From contig JAJYLQ010000001.1 of NCBI GenBank assembly GCA_021787595.1, positions 62,001 through 126,000 of the forward strand: DNA of 64,000 bases, written 5' to 3'. The notes beneath the pieces are model-generated. The model was not told the origin of the DNA. It did no database searches and worked only from the letters and a program-made list of their open reading frames with translations. Below, one piece after another: positions 39,508 to 47,773 of the stretch. Made by a program: the position numbers and the translations under genes. This stretch comes from Chloroflexota bacterium. Lineage in GTDB: Bacteria > Chloroflexota > Anaerolineae > Anaerolineales > Villigracilaceae. How positions within the stretch are numbered: position 1 is the stretch's first letter; each line of letters starts with the position of its first letter.

Positions 39508-40072
39508 CGACGAACACATGAACTTCCTTCGGGCCGTGAACGCCGATGGTCAGCGTCATTTCGATATCGGCGGTGCGCGATGGCCCGGTCACGAGCGCGA
39601 CCGCTGATGCTTCTCGTACTTCATTTCTTTGTAGAGCTTCTTCAAGCGACAAAACAATTTGTGATGACTTGATCACCGCGATATGGATTTCTGATAACAA
39701 GGACGCGCTCAACAGCTGCCCTTTGCCGGATGGAACGACCAATGTTCCTGTTTCTGCGATCGCGGACAGCGCGCCTGTAATACCAGCTTTTAAATTCGGG
39801 TCAACGCTTCGGACGGCCCTCACGCCGGCTTCTGTTAAACGGGCTTCATCCACGCTCTCGACTGGATCCCACATCAATGCCGCCTCGACGTTTCTTTCTT
39901 TCAAAAATTCAATCAGCTTGTCATTCAATTCGGCTTCCGACACGCGAGAAACGCTTCCGCCAAGGGCGGTCAACTCCTCTGCGAATCTTTCAACCAATTT
40001 TGCGCTTTGCGTTTTCGGCGACTCGGCCTCTCTTCTTTCTTCTTTCTTCCTACTTAAAACTTCTTTGCTCAT
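39497..40072 (-). CDS. lutC: LUD domain protein, lactate utilisation subunit C
   Basis: This encodes 191 residues. The LUD domain includes AETGTLVVPSGKGQLLSASLLSEIHIAVIKSSQIV and LVTGPSRTADIEMTLTIGVHGPKEVHVF, matching LutC/YkgG. With LutA and LutB it forms the iron-sulfur L-lactate oxidation complex that feeds electrons to the respiratory chain. The first 30 residues are highly charged and encoded by a GAAGAAAG-type simple repeat. The gap to lutB is 69 bases. Confidence 0.88.
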   Translation of the reverse strand: MSKEVLSRKKEERREAESPKTQSAKLVERFAEELTALGGSVSRVSEAELNDKLIEFLKERNVEAALMWDPVESVDEARLTEAGVRAVRSVDPNLKAGITGALSAIAETGTLVVPSGKGQLLSASLLSEIHIAVIKSSQIVLSLEEALQRNEVREASAVALVTGPSRTADIEMTLTIGVHGPKEVHVFVVDG

Positions 40073-40141
40073 TATTTCTTCATTATGAAATCTTTCCCGA
40101 AATGTCTTTGTCGTGAAGCGCGGAAAATCCTTGCCATAACC

Positions 40142-41563
40142 TCAGCCCGTGAACGATGGAATCCACATCCACTGTGAAAACGGCGAAACGATTCTCGATC
40201 CAATCCCAGCCAGTTTTTGAGAAAGTGCAAATAATCGCGGCGACAAAGCAATTACGCCATAAACCTTCAATCCTATTCCGCTCGTCAATGAAAGCCCAAC
40301 GCCACTGCCTCCTGCCTTCTGCTTACTGCTTTCTGCCTTCTGCTCACCGCTTACTGCCTCCTGCTTTCTGCCTTCTGATATATTCCCTGCTCTGACTCTC
40401 GTCAACAACTTTGGTAAATCAATATCAACCGGACACGCGTCCTTGCACGCACCGCATAATGAAGAAGCTTGCGCTAAGTGTCCAAATCGGTCCAAGCCTA
40501 ATAAGCCCGGCGAGACGATGGAACCAATCGGTCCCGGATACGGCGCAATCGAGCCGTCATCGCCGACGTAAGCGTGCCCGCCCAATTCGCGGAAGACAGG
40601 ACAGGCGTTCAAACACGCGCCGCAGCGAATGCAATACAAAGCTTCCTGCAACGCGGAATGCTGCAGGCGCGAGCGGCCGTTGTCCACGAGGATGAGATGT
40701 CTTTCACGCGCACCATCCACTTCGTCCGCGCGGCGAGGTGAATGAATCAGCTGGGTATAAACACTGAGCTTTTGTCCCGTCGCGGATCGCGGCAGAAGCG
40801 AAAGCATCAGCGCGAGGTCGTCCAGCGTTGGAACGATCCGTTCCATACCCATCAACGCAATATGAATGGGCGGCATGGTCGTGACCATGCGCCCGTTGCC
40901 TTCGTTCGTGACGATGCACAGCGTCCCCGTTTCTGCCACACCAAAGTTGACGCCGCTCACGCCGACATCTGCAGTTAAAAATATTTCGCGCAAAACCTTG
41001 CGCGCCGTGTTCGTCAGTGTGGGAATATCTTCGGTATACGGAATGCCAAGTTTTTCTTGAAAAAGTTTTCCAACCTCGCGACGACGCAGATGCACCGCAG
41101 GCGTGATGATGTGCGCGGGTTTTTCGCCGCGCAACTGGACGATGTATTCGCCCAAATCCGTTTCGACGACGCGATGCCCCGCGGCTTCGAGCGCATGATT
41201 GAAATTGATTTCCTCGCTCACCATGGATTTTGATTTGGCGATCAATTTTGGTAGGGGCGGATGGCCATCCGCCCCTACAATTTTTGAAATAATATTTATT
41301 GCTTCCGCCGCGTCTTTGGCGCGATGGACCGTGATGCCATTCTCTAAAACCTTTGCAATGAATTGGTCGAGATATTCATCCAGGTGTGAAATAACATCCG
41401 CGCGGACGGCGTGTGCGCGCTGGCGACGCTCGCGCCAATCGGGCAGCGACGCGAACGCGGCGATTCGCCCCTGCACGCGGCGTTGGGCATTCGCATCCAG
41501 CGCGGCTTGCAGGGATTCATTTGCAATGGATTGGCGAATTTTCGCCCTGAAGGCAGTGGACAT
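40142..41563 (-). CDS. lutB: LUD/ferredoxin-type protein, lactate utilisation subunit B
   Basis: This encodes 473 residues. The LUD domain (AETGTLCIVTNEGNGRM) occupies about 60-300. Two [4Fe-4S] motifs follow: CIRCGACLNACPVF at about 308 and CGACKDACPVDIDLP at about 368. Two in-frame repeat-derived segments are visible. Residues 96-105 (VGADGHPPLP) come from a perfect 28-base palindrome, and residues about 395-418 (QEAVSGEQKAESSKQKAGG) from a simple repeat near the C-terminus. The functional residues flank these and are intact. Confidence 0.9.
   Translation of the reverse strand: MSTAFRAKIRQSIANESLQAALDANAQRRVQGRIAAFASLPDWRERRQRAHAVRADVISHLDEYLDQFIAKVLENGITVHRAKDAAEAINIISKIVGADGHPPLPKLIAKSKSMVSEEINFNHALEAAGHRVVETDLGEYIVQLRGEKPAHIITPAVHLRRREVGKLFQEKLGIPYTEDIPTLTNTARKVLREIFLTADVGVSGVNFGVAETGTLCIVTNEGNGRMVTTMPPIHIALMGMERIVPTLDDLALMLSLLPRSATGQKLSVYTQLIHSPRRADEVDGARERHLILVDNGRSRLQHSALQEALYCIRCGACLNACPVFRELGGHAYVGDDGSIAPYPGPIGSIVSPGLLGLDRFGHLAQASSLCGACKDACPVDIDLPKLLTRVRAGNISEGRKQEAVSGEQKAESSKQKAGGSGVGLSLTSGIGLKVYGVIALSPRLFALSQKLAGIGSRIVSPFSQWMWIPSFTG
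40309..40380. repeat. CTGCCTTCTGCTTACTG-type near-tandem repeat inside lutB
   Basis: Degenerate units of CTGCCTTCTG, CTTACTG and CTTTCTG are arranged head to tail over about 70 bases. Translated in frame in LutB. It is not CRISPR-like: there are no spacers. Confidence 0.75.
41251..41278. repeat. Perfect 28-bp palindrome (GTAGGGGC family) inside lutB
   Basis: The arms GTAGGGGCGGATGG and CCATCCGCCCCTAC are exact complements without a loop. Same family as 19726 and 24157, but here translated. Confidence 0.92.
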
Positions 41564-41581
41564 TTATATCGAAGATGATTC

Positions 41582-42562
41582 TCAAACTGTAAGCGGAGCG
41601 GCGGATTGTTCTCCAAGCACGCGCTGGTTTACTTTTCGCGATGCCAGCCATAACAATATCAAAAATAACGGGCTGCTGAAGTACGAGATAGGATATTTGC
41701 CATTGGATGTGAGCGGAAGAAAGATGAGGAAAAAACATAATGCGCCGCTCAAAAGCGCGAGACGATGACGGTCATCCCATGATGCGCCGTTGCCATTCCA
41801 ACGCAAAAGGAGCCACAGCACGAACGCGTCGAAGAGCAGGATCAGCGACATCAGAATCGGAAACGGAAGACCTCCGCTCGATGAAATGCTGTAAATGAGG
41901 AAGAACTGGATGAGGTATCCGAGAAAGCCTGCCCACCAAAAACGCGCGGGACGTGGCGCAGTTTTATTTAACGGCGGCAGGATTCGGTCGGGAAAGAGGC
42001 GGGCAAATGTCGCGAGGAGCAGAATGGTCAAGGTTGAAACAATCTGCCAGATGCCTGAGTTGTACTTGATGAGCATCTTCCACAAAAACAATACAGCGAT
42101 GAATGCCGCCCAATTGACGATCCACCAGACACGGCTCTTGACCCAAGAGTCAAAGCGCTGCCCGGGATAGAGAATCTCGACGAAGGTGATGCTGGCTGAA
42201 ATGCTGATGAGCGCGTGGAAGATGATGAGATGCTCCGTCCAGACCCAGTTGACGCCTGCCGCCCGGCCGTATGTGGCGAGAACCCCGAGGTCCTTCCATG
42301 TGGGGTCGAAGAAAGATTGGACCAGCAATCCCTCTTCATAGATGCCGTAAGCCATGCCAAGCAACAGCATCGCCAGCCAGCCTTTCTTCCAACGAACGAC
42401 AAGCTCACGCACGATGATCGCGCCGCATCCGTATAGCATGACTTCAGTGATGAAGGTGACTGGATTGAAAAATTCGTTGAGGCGCGTGGAGCCCGAAACG
42501 ACTTCGCCGAAAACGGGCGCGACGATCAGGAGAGCAAGAGCGGGAGGAATTCGAAGTTTCAT
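41582..42562 (-). CDS. Multi-pass membrane protein of unknown function
   Basis: This encodes 326 residues with about nine hydrophobic segments. GMAYGIYEEGLLVQSFFDP at about 69-87, with a Glu-Glu pair in a helix, faintly recalls CPBP-type intramembrane proteases, but the following conserved His residues of that family are not clear. I do not assign it. It lies between lutB and a lipoprotein gene in a run of minus-strand genes and is likely co-transcribed. Confidence 0.75.
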   Translation of the reverse strand: MKLRIPPALALLIVAPVFGEVVSGSTRLNEFFNPVTFITEVMLYGCGAIIVRELVVRWKKGWLAMLLLGMAYGIYEEGLLVQSFFDPTWKDLGVLATYGRAAGVNWVWTEHLIIFHALISISASITFVEILYPGQRFDSWVKSRVWWIVNWAAFIAVLFLWKMLIKYNSGIWQIVSTLTILLLATFARLFPDRILPPLNKTAPRPARFWWAGFLGYLIQFFLIYSISSSGGLPFPILMSLILLFDAFVLWLLLRWNGNGASWDDRHRLALLSGALCFFLIFLPLTSNGKYPISYFSSPLFLILLWLASRKVNQRVLGEQSAAPLTV

Positions 42563-42654
42563 ACTATTATGTACCAGCGCGTGATTGCAAAAGTTGCGCG
42601 CGCCATTGGCCGAGCGGACTGCGGGCTGAGGACAAAAACATCATCGGGATGGAT

Positions 42655-43890
42655 TCATCTCGATTGTTCTGCGATCCAGTTTTGGAAGAATACACCCAAT
42701 GGGCTGAGCGTGTTGCTCTCGGTGTTGGCAATAGAGACCTGAGTGGCCTGGTGATTGATCTGTTGTGGTGGGAGATTGTGGTATTGGTCGTAGTCGAGAT
42801 AGGCAAAGAAATAGCGCGTCCAATAGAATGAGGCGAATTCGATGCCGCTGGCTTGCGAAAGCTTTGTCACAGCGCGGATGAACGACTCATCCACAGGCTC
42901 CCAGAACGAGAAGGGGTCCCGCATATAGACTTGTTCGAAGTTCCCGCCCAGGGTTGTCATCTCGCTGGAACTGATTTTGTATAACCATGTTTCGCTGATC
43001 ACCGCGCACTTGCCGTTGGCGCGGGCCTTGAGAGCGGTATCGTACGCGCGCTGCAACAGGACGGCATTCCTGCCAAGCGGGTAGACATGAATATCAATGC
43101 AGTCGAGTCCTTGTATGTTCATGAGATCGTCCATATACGCGGGATCTTCCCACGTGCCGGATCCCGCCCCAAGCTTCATGCCGCTCCGATGGCCGATCTT
43201 TTGCACGCTGGATTGGACGAAAGCGGCATAATCTGCGGGCGTGAATTTGACTCCGCTCAACGTGGCGATCGTGCTGGGCTCGTCGGCGATCTGCAAGTAA
43301 TCGGGCTGGATTTCGTTGGCAATCGTGACGAGTTCGTTTTGCTGGTCCGCGATGAATGTGTCTTTGTTGTATTTGGACCAGTCCACTCGAACCGAGGAAA
43401 AGATCGTTCCCGAGAAAACGGGTCCGGCTTCGACCAGGAATTTCATCCCGCGCTTGTGAATTTCTGCCGCGACCTGTTTATAGAACTGTAAATAATCTGC
43501 TGAATGAGGAAAGTCTGGCTCGAGCATCGGGAATTTGATCGCGACGACGACGCCCTTGACTCCCATGGCATGGAGGTCATCGAGCTGCTTTTCGACGATG
43601 GGCAGGACAGCCGGCTGGAGCAGGGCTTCACCCGCGTTGCTGTTCGCATACAGCAATTCCGTTCCCAACATCAGCGGTTCGCCTTTATTGGACGGAATAG
43701 TGTTGATGAACGAATCGAGCGTCGAGCTGAGATCATTATAAGTAGCTTGGTACTCTGCAGGAACTGGCGATGCCGCGGCAAGCGTTGGCGATTCAGAGGC
43801 TGACGTTGGATTGCCGTTTGCGCGATTGGTGCCTGCGCAAGCAATGCTGACGACGATTAGCAAGAGAAAAAAGCCAACCAGACGTTTCAT
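42655..43890 (-). CDS. Lipoprotein with a glycoside-hydrolase-like TIM barrel
   Basis: This encodes a 411-residue lipoprotein: signal MKRLVGFFLLLIVVSIAC with lipobox SIAC (Cys18), then a Ser/Thr/Ala/Pro linker. The body reads like a clan GH-A barrel. LHAMGVKGVVVAIKFPML forms an early strand, QIADEPSTI supplies a candidate acid/base Glu, and CAVISETWLYK supplies a candidate nucleophile Glu late in the chain. This suggests a surface-anchored glycosidase, but the family number cannot be set. The start overlaps the lutA stop by four bases, so it is translationally coupled to lutA. Confidence 0.75.
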   Translation of the reverse strand: MKRLVGFFLLLIVVSIACAGTNRANGNPTSASESPTLAAASPVPAEYQATYNDLSSTLDSFINTIPSNKGEPLMLGTELLYANSNAGEALLQPAVLPIVEKQLDDLHAMGVKGVVVAIKFPMLEPDFPHSADYLQFYKQVAAEIHKRGMKFLVEAGPVFSGTIFSSVRVDWSKYNKDTFIADQQNELVTIANEIQPDYLQIADEPSTIATLSGVKFTPADYAAFVQSSVQKIGHRSGMKLGAGSGTWEDPAYMDDLMNIQGLDCIDIHVYPLGRNAVLLQRAYDTALKARANGKCAVISETWLYKISSSEMTTLGGNFEQVYMRDPFSFWEPVDESFIRAVTKLSQASGIEFASFYWTRYFFAYLDYDQYHNLPPQQINHQATQVSIANTESNTLSPLGVFFQNWIAEQSR

Positions 43891-44645
43891 GAATTTTCAC
43901 TCTTCGAAAGAATTTGTGCGATGTGCATTACTTTTTGATTCATCTTTTGACGATGCAGCCCGCCCTGGATGTGCATCAAGCAGCCCGCGTCGCAGACCAC
44001 CAACGTTGGAGATTGAGTCGCTTCGAGATTTTTGATCTTGCGCTTCAACATCTCCGCAGATAATTCTGGATGCTCGACCGAAAAGATTCCGCCAAAGCCG
44101 CAGCAATCCTCGGCTTCGGGCAGTTCGCGGATTTCCGCGCCGCGGACATTCGCCAGCAATTCGCGAGGCTGGCGGTCAATGCCGAGGCCGCGATGCAGAT
44201 GACAGGTTGGATGATACGTCAGCGGGCCGTCCCAGCGCACGCCAACGTCCGTAATGCCTAAAACATCAACAAGATATTCTGTGAATTCATAAGTCCGTGC
44301 CGCCAATGCTTTTGCGCGCGGCAGCCAAACTGGATCGTCCGCGAATAATTCTTCGTAATTATGTCGGATCATGTGCGCGCATGAACCGGAGGGAATCACA
44401 ACATCGCAGACTTCCGAAGTCTTAAGAGACTTCGGGAGTCTCTCGAAAGCTCGGATGGTAGGTTCCGCGATGTGACGCGCCTCCGCTCGAAGTCCCGCGT
44501 TGAACGTCGGTTGTCCGCAGCAGGTTTGATCGCGCGGAAAGTCCACCTCCACGCCGGCGCGATTCAAAACGTTCACCATCGCTTCGCCGACTTCGGGAAA
44601 GAAACTGTCAACAAGGCAGGTGATGAAGAGTTGAACGGTTCGCAT
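43887..44645 (-). CDS. lutA: Cysteine-rich (CCG) protein, lactate utilisation subunit A
   Basis: This encodes 252 residues starting MRTVQLFITCLVDSFFPEVG. Two CCG domains carry the non-cubane Fe-S/heterodisulfide-reductase-like motifs: TCCGQPTFNAG at about 39 and DCCGFGGIFSVEHPELS at about 186. It matches LutA/YkgE. The ATG at 44645 follows a -10 box by six bases; the open frame to 44810 runs through a repeat. It is the first gene of a minus-strand run, with lutB and lutC lying two genes further on. Confidence 0.92.
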   Translation of the reverse strand: MRTVQLFITCLVDSFFPEVGEAMVNVLNRAGVEVDFPRDQTCCGQPTFNAGLRAEARHIAEPTIRAFERLPKSLKTSEVCDVVIPSGSCAHMIRHNYEELFADDPVWLPRAKALAARTYEFTEYLVDVLGITDVGVRWDGPLTYHPTCHLHRGLGIDRQPRELLANVRGAEIRELPEAEDCCGFGGIFSVEHPELSAEMLKRKIKNLEATQSPTLVVCDAGCLMHIQGGLHRQKMNQKVMHIAQILSKSENS

Positions 44646-44651
44646 GGGCTT

Positions 44652-44657
44652 ATTGTA
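44652..44657 (-). promoter_or_regulatory. -10 box of a probable leaderless lutA transcript
   Basis: TACAAT on the minus strand ends six bases before the lutA ATG. No clear -35 was found. Confidence 0.35.
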
Positions 44658-44679
44658 TTCCAAAAGCCGACGGTACGCC

Positions 44680-44782
44680 GTTGCGAGGGCGTTTGGCGCC
44701 TTGGCGTCACAATCTCCATGAACAATCAGTTGTTTGTTATTTGGGATTGCGAGACCCGCTGCGCGGGTCTCGCAATGACGTA
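44680..44782. repeat. GTTGCGAGG-family repeat between lutA and glgP
   Basis: The element includes a perfect 14-pair hairpin, ATTGCGAGACCCGC at 44746-44759 with GCGGGTCTCGCAAT at 44763-44776, and a GTTGCGAGG end. It forms the divergent regulatory gap between two operons. Confidence 0.82.
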
Positions 44783-44793
44783 ATGCTGTATGG

Positions 44794-44799
44794 TATGAT
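44794..44799 (+). promoter_or_regulatory. Extended -10 of a probable leaderless glgP transcript
   Basis: TGGTATGAT (hexamer 44794-44799) ends nine bases before the glgP ATG, and no Shine-Dalgarno is present. Confidence 0.4.
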
Positions 44800-44808
44800 T
44801 CCGCCGCC

Positions 44809-46950
44809 ATGAATAATTTTCGTTCTAAATTGCCCGATCATTTCGATTTGCCAAAGCGCGTCCATCGGCTTGGTGAGCTTGCCTACAATTTGTGGTGGAC
44901 GTGGCAGCCCGAAGCGGCGCGCGTGTTTGGCCGTCTCGATTATGACTTGTGGGAACGCCTCGGCCACAACCCGATCCGGCTTTTGCGCGAGATTGGACGG
45001 CCGCGTCTCAACCAGGCGGCGGACGACAAGGACTATCTCGCGTTGTACGACCGCGTCTTCGAAGGCTTCGATGCTTACATGTCAGAGACTGAAACATGGG
45101 CATTGATCGCTCATCCTGAATTGGTCAATCGCCCCATCGCGTATTTCTCGATGGAGTTTGGTTTGCACGAAACGCTGCCAATCTATTCGGGCGGCCTCGG
45201 AGTTTTGGCGGGCGACCACTTAAAGGAAGCCTCCGATCTTGGCTTGCCGCTGGTCGGCGTCGGCTTTATGTACACACAGGGTTTCTTTACACAGCGCATC
45301 AGCGAAGATGGCTGGCAGGATGCGCTCAACAATGAGCTCGACTTTGTTGATTTGCCTGCGTTACAGGTCTATGCGGAGGATGGCAATCGCATGACGGTGG
45401 ATGTGGAATTTCCTGACCGGAATGTGTCGCTCGCGCTGTGGGAAATCCGCGTTGGGCGCGTGCCGCTTTATCTGCTCGATTCGAACGTCGAGTCCAATTC
45501 GGATTTTGACAAAAGCCTGACGGCGCGTTTATACTGGTCCGACCTCGATCATCGCGTCATGCAGGAAGTGCTGCTGGGAGTGGGCGGCGTCCGCATGTTG
45601 CGCGCGCTTGGATACAATCCGTCGGTCTGGCACATGAACGAAGGTCACGCAGCCTTCCTGACTTTGGAGCGAGCGCGCGAACTCGTGGCTTCGGGCCGCA
45701 CCTTTGAGGAGTCCCTCGAAAAGACGCGCGGACAAAATATCTTTACCACGCACACGCCGGTCCCCGCGGGCAACGACGAATTCCCGCTTTGGTTGATTGA
45801 CAAATATCTTGCGGCTTTATGGCCCGAATTAAAAGTGCCTCGCGAGAAATTCTTTGATATTGCGCGGCATCATATTCCGTCGGGTGAAACGTTCAGCATG
45901 GGCGTGCTGGCTCTGCGTAACGCGCAGGGGCGCAACGCCGTCTCCGAATTGCATGGACGCGTGGCGCGGCGCATGTGGCATTTTCTGTGGCCGGACCGCG
46001 CCGAAGACGATGTGCCGATCACGTACGTCACCAACGGTGTCCACACCGCGAATTGGATGGCGCGCCGCCTGCGAATTTTGATCGGCCTGCATCTCGGCGA
46101 AGACTGGATGGATCGCCTCGACGATCCCGATCTGTGGTCGAAGCTGGATAAGATTCCCGACCCCGCTTTGTGGGACGTGCGGATGCATCTCAAGCGCAAA
46201 CTGGCTTTCTACATGCGCGAGCGCGTCCGTGACCGCTGGAAGGCGGGCGGCTATCATCCGGTCCAGGTTGTTTCTTCCGGTGTGATGATCAATCCCTACG
46301 CGCTGACCATTGGCTTTGCGCGCCGCTTCGCAACCTACAAACGCGCCGGGCTTGTTTTATCCGACGTGGACCGATTATTGAACATCATCAATCGTCCGAA
46401 CATGCCGGTGCAGATCATCTTCGCGGGCAAGGCGCATCCCGCCGATGAAGCGGGCAAACAATTGATCCAGCAGGTCTATCGTCAGGTGAAGCGCGCCGAA
46501 ACGAGCGGACGCCTGGTCTTCCTCGAAGATTACGATATGAATCTGGCGCGTTATCTTGTTCAGGGTGTGGATGTTTGGATGAACACACCGCGCCGTCCCA
46601 TGGAAGCCAGCGGGACATCCGGGATGAAAGCCGCGCTCAACGGCGCCTTGAACTTTTCCGTGCTGGACGGCTGGTGGCGCGAAGCATTCAACGGTCAAAA
46701 CGGCTGGGCCATCGGCGAGGACAGGGATATTGACTCGCCTGAAGTTCAGGACGGGGAGGATGCTGAGAGCTTGTACGACACGCTGGAGAACGAAATCATC
46801 CCGATGTATTATGACCGCGATGTGAAAGAGATTCCGCATGATTGGATTGCCCGCGTAAAAGATTCCATGAAGACGGTCATTCCGCAATTCGGCACGCGGC
46901 GCATGGTCAAGGAATATGTGGAAAGATTGTACGTGCCTGCAGTGAAATGA
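44809..46950 (+). CDS. glgP: Alpha-glucan (glycogen) phosphorylase
   Basis: This enzyme releases glucose 1-phosphate from glycogen or maltodextrin. The 713-residue product has the N-terminal DUF3417 region (RVHRLGELAYNLWWTWQPEA) of the short bacterial/archaeal phosphorylase type, then the catalytic body (NEGHAAFLTLER, TTHTPVPAGNDEFP). The pyridoxal phosphate Lys is expected at 607 in EASGTSGMKAALNGALNFS. Length fits this subgroup. It begins nine bases after an extended -10 box with no ribosome site. Confidence 0.95.
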   Translation: MNNFRSKLPDHFDLPKRVHRLGELAYNLWWTWQPEAARVFGRLDYDLWERLGHNPIRLLREIGRPRLNQAADDKDYLALYDRVFEGFDAYMSETETWALIAHPELVNRPIAYFSMEFGLHETLPIYSGGLGVLAGDHLKEASDLGLPLVGVGFMYTQGFFTQRISEDGWQDALNNELDFVDLPALQVYAEDGNRMTVDVEFPDRNVSLALWEIRVGRVPLYLLDSNVESNSDFDKSLTARLYWSDLDHRVMQEVLLGVGGVRMLRALGYNPSVWHMNEGHAAFLTLERARELVASGRTFEESLEKTRGQNIFTTHTPVPAGNDEFPLWLIDKYLAALWPELKVPREKFFDIARHHIPSGETFSMGVLALRNAQGRNAVSELHGRVARRMWHFLWPDRAEDDVPITYVTNGVHTANWMARRLRILIGLHLGEDWMDRLDDPDLWSKLDKIPDPALWDVRMHLKRKLAFYMRERVRDRWKAGGYHPVQVVSSGVMINPYALTIGFARRFATYKRAGLVLSDVDRLLNIINRPNMPVQIIFAGKAHPADEAGKQLIQQVYRQVKRAETSGRLVFLEDYDMNLARYLVQGVDVWMNTPRRPMEASGTSGMKAALNGALNFSVLDGWWREAFNGQNGWAIGEDRDIDSPEVQDGEDAESLYDTLENEIIPMYYDRDVKEIPHDWIARVKDSMKTVIPQFGTRRMVKEYVERLYVPAVK

Positions 46951-46956
46951 TACATT

Positions 46957-47046
46957 TGTCGGGGCGATCCGATGTTGGAGCGATCCTGTGTGATCGCCCT
47001 GATCCTATATGATCGCCCAGGGCAGACACGCAGGTCTGCCCCGACA
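46957..47046. repeat. TGTCGGGGC/GCCCCGACA inverted repeat
   Basis: The outer arms TGTCGGGGC and GCCCCGACA enclose shorter repeats of GGGCGATC and GCAGACACGCAGGTCTGC. It lies between glgP and the next gene. Confidence 0.8.
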
Positions 47047-47057
47047 GAGATCCAATT

Positions 47058-47588
47058 ATGTTCTCATTTCTTTTTACTCCTCTTGATTGGCTGATTGCGC
47101 TGATGGTCTTTGGATTGCGCGTCACCGACATGTCGCTGGATACGCTGCGAATGTTGTTTGTGGTGCGCGGCCGCAAGGGAATCGCGTGGACGCTGGGCTT
47201 TTTTGAATCTGCGGTTTACATTGTCGCCATCTCACGCGTATTATCCAATTTGAATAATCCGCTGACGATCCTCGGCTACGCGGCGGGATTCGCGACCGGC
47301 AATGTCGTTGGGATGTTGATCGAAGAACGACTCGCGATTGGACATATTCATTTGAGCATCGTCAGTTCGGCGCGCGGCGTGGCGCTGGCGCAGGCTTTGC
47401 GCGAAGCAGGTTTCGCGGTAACGGAAATTCCGGCGCGCGGCAAGGATGGCATGGTGCATCTTTTGAGTGTCAGCGTTTTGCGAAAAGATGTGGCTCATGC
47501 CGAGGAAATTGTCCATCAAACAGATGAGCACGCGTTCATGACCTCGGAAGATGTCCGACCGATCCGGCGCGGATATTGGCGCGCGTAA
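47058..47588 (+). CDS. DUF5698/DUF2179 (UPF0316) membrane protein
   Basis: This encodes 176 residues. Three hydrophobic segments in the first 90 residues belong to DUF5698 (GLRVTDMSLDTLRMLFVVRGRK and GFFESAVYIVAISRVL). The C-terminal soluble DUF2179 domain follows (GFAVTEIPARGKDGMVHLLSVSVLRKD). The UPF0316 family is conserved in Firmicutes and Chloroflexota without a proven role. It may be co-transcribed with glgP, though a repeat separates them. Confidence 0.88.
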   Translation: MFSFLFTPLDWLIALMVFGLRVTDMSLDTLRMLFVVRGRKGIAWTLGFFESAVYIVAISRVLSNLNNPLTILGYAAGFATGNVVGMLIEERLAIGHIHLSIVSSARGVALAQALREAGFAVTEIPARGKDGMVHLLSVSVLRKDVAHAEEIVHQTDEHAFMTSEDVRPIRRGYWRA

Positions 47589-47606
47589 TTTTATAGATCG
47601 TTGTCA

Positions 47607-47727
47607 GGTTGGAAAGTTAAACGAAGAAGGTTGAGAACGCATCAAGCGGCTCTCAACCTTCAAACTTTTAAACCTTGAACTTTGACAATACCTTCGCCAT
47701 TTGCGGGACAATTTGGCAAATTGTCCC
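47607..47727. repeat. GGTTGGAAAGTT repeat and GGGACAATTT hairpin
   Basis: GGTTGGAAAGTTAA and its partner TTAAACCTTGAACTTT face each other, with a central GAGAACGC/GCTCTCAACC inverted repeat. A second hairpin GGGACAATTT/AAATTGTCCC lies at 47705-47727. They fill the gap between convergent genes, which has no ORF. Confidence 0.7.
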
Positions 47728-47773
47728 TACGTTCGCCGCTCCCGATACCGCATTGGCGAAGATATTGTTTGAA

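Noticed and set aside
40309-40380. CRISPR-like array
   Set aside because: Repeat units are short, degenerate and head to tail with no spacers, and the region is translated as part of LutB.
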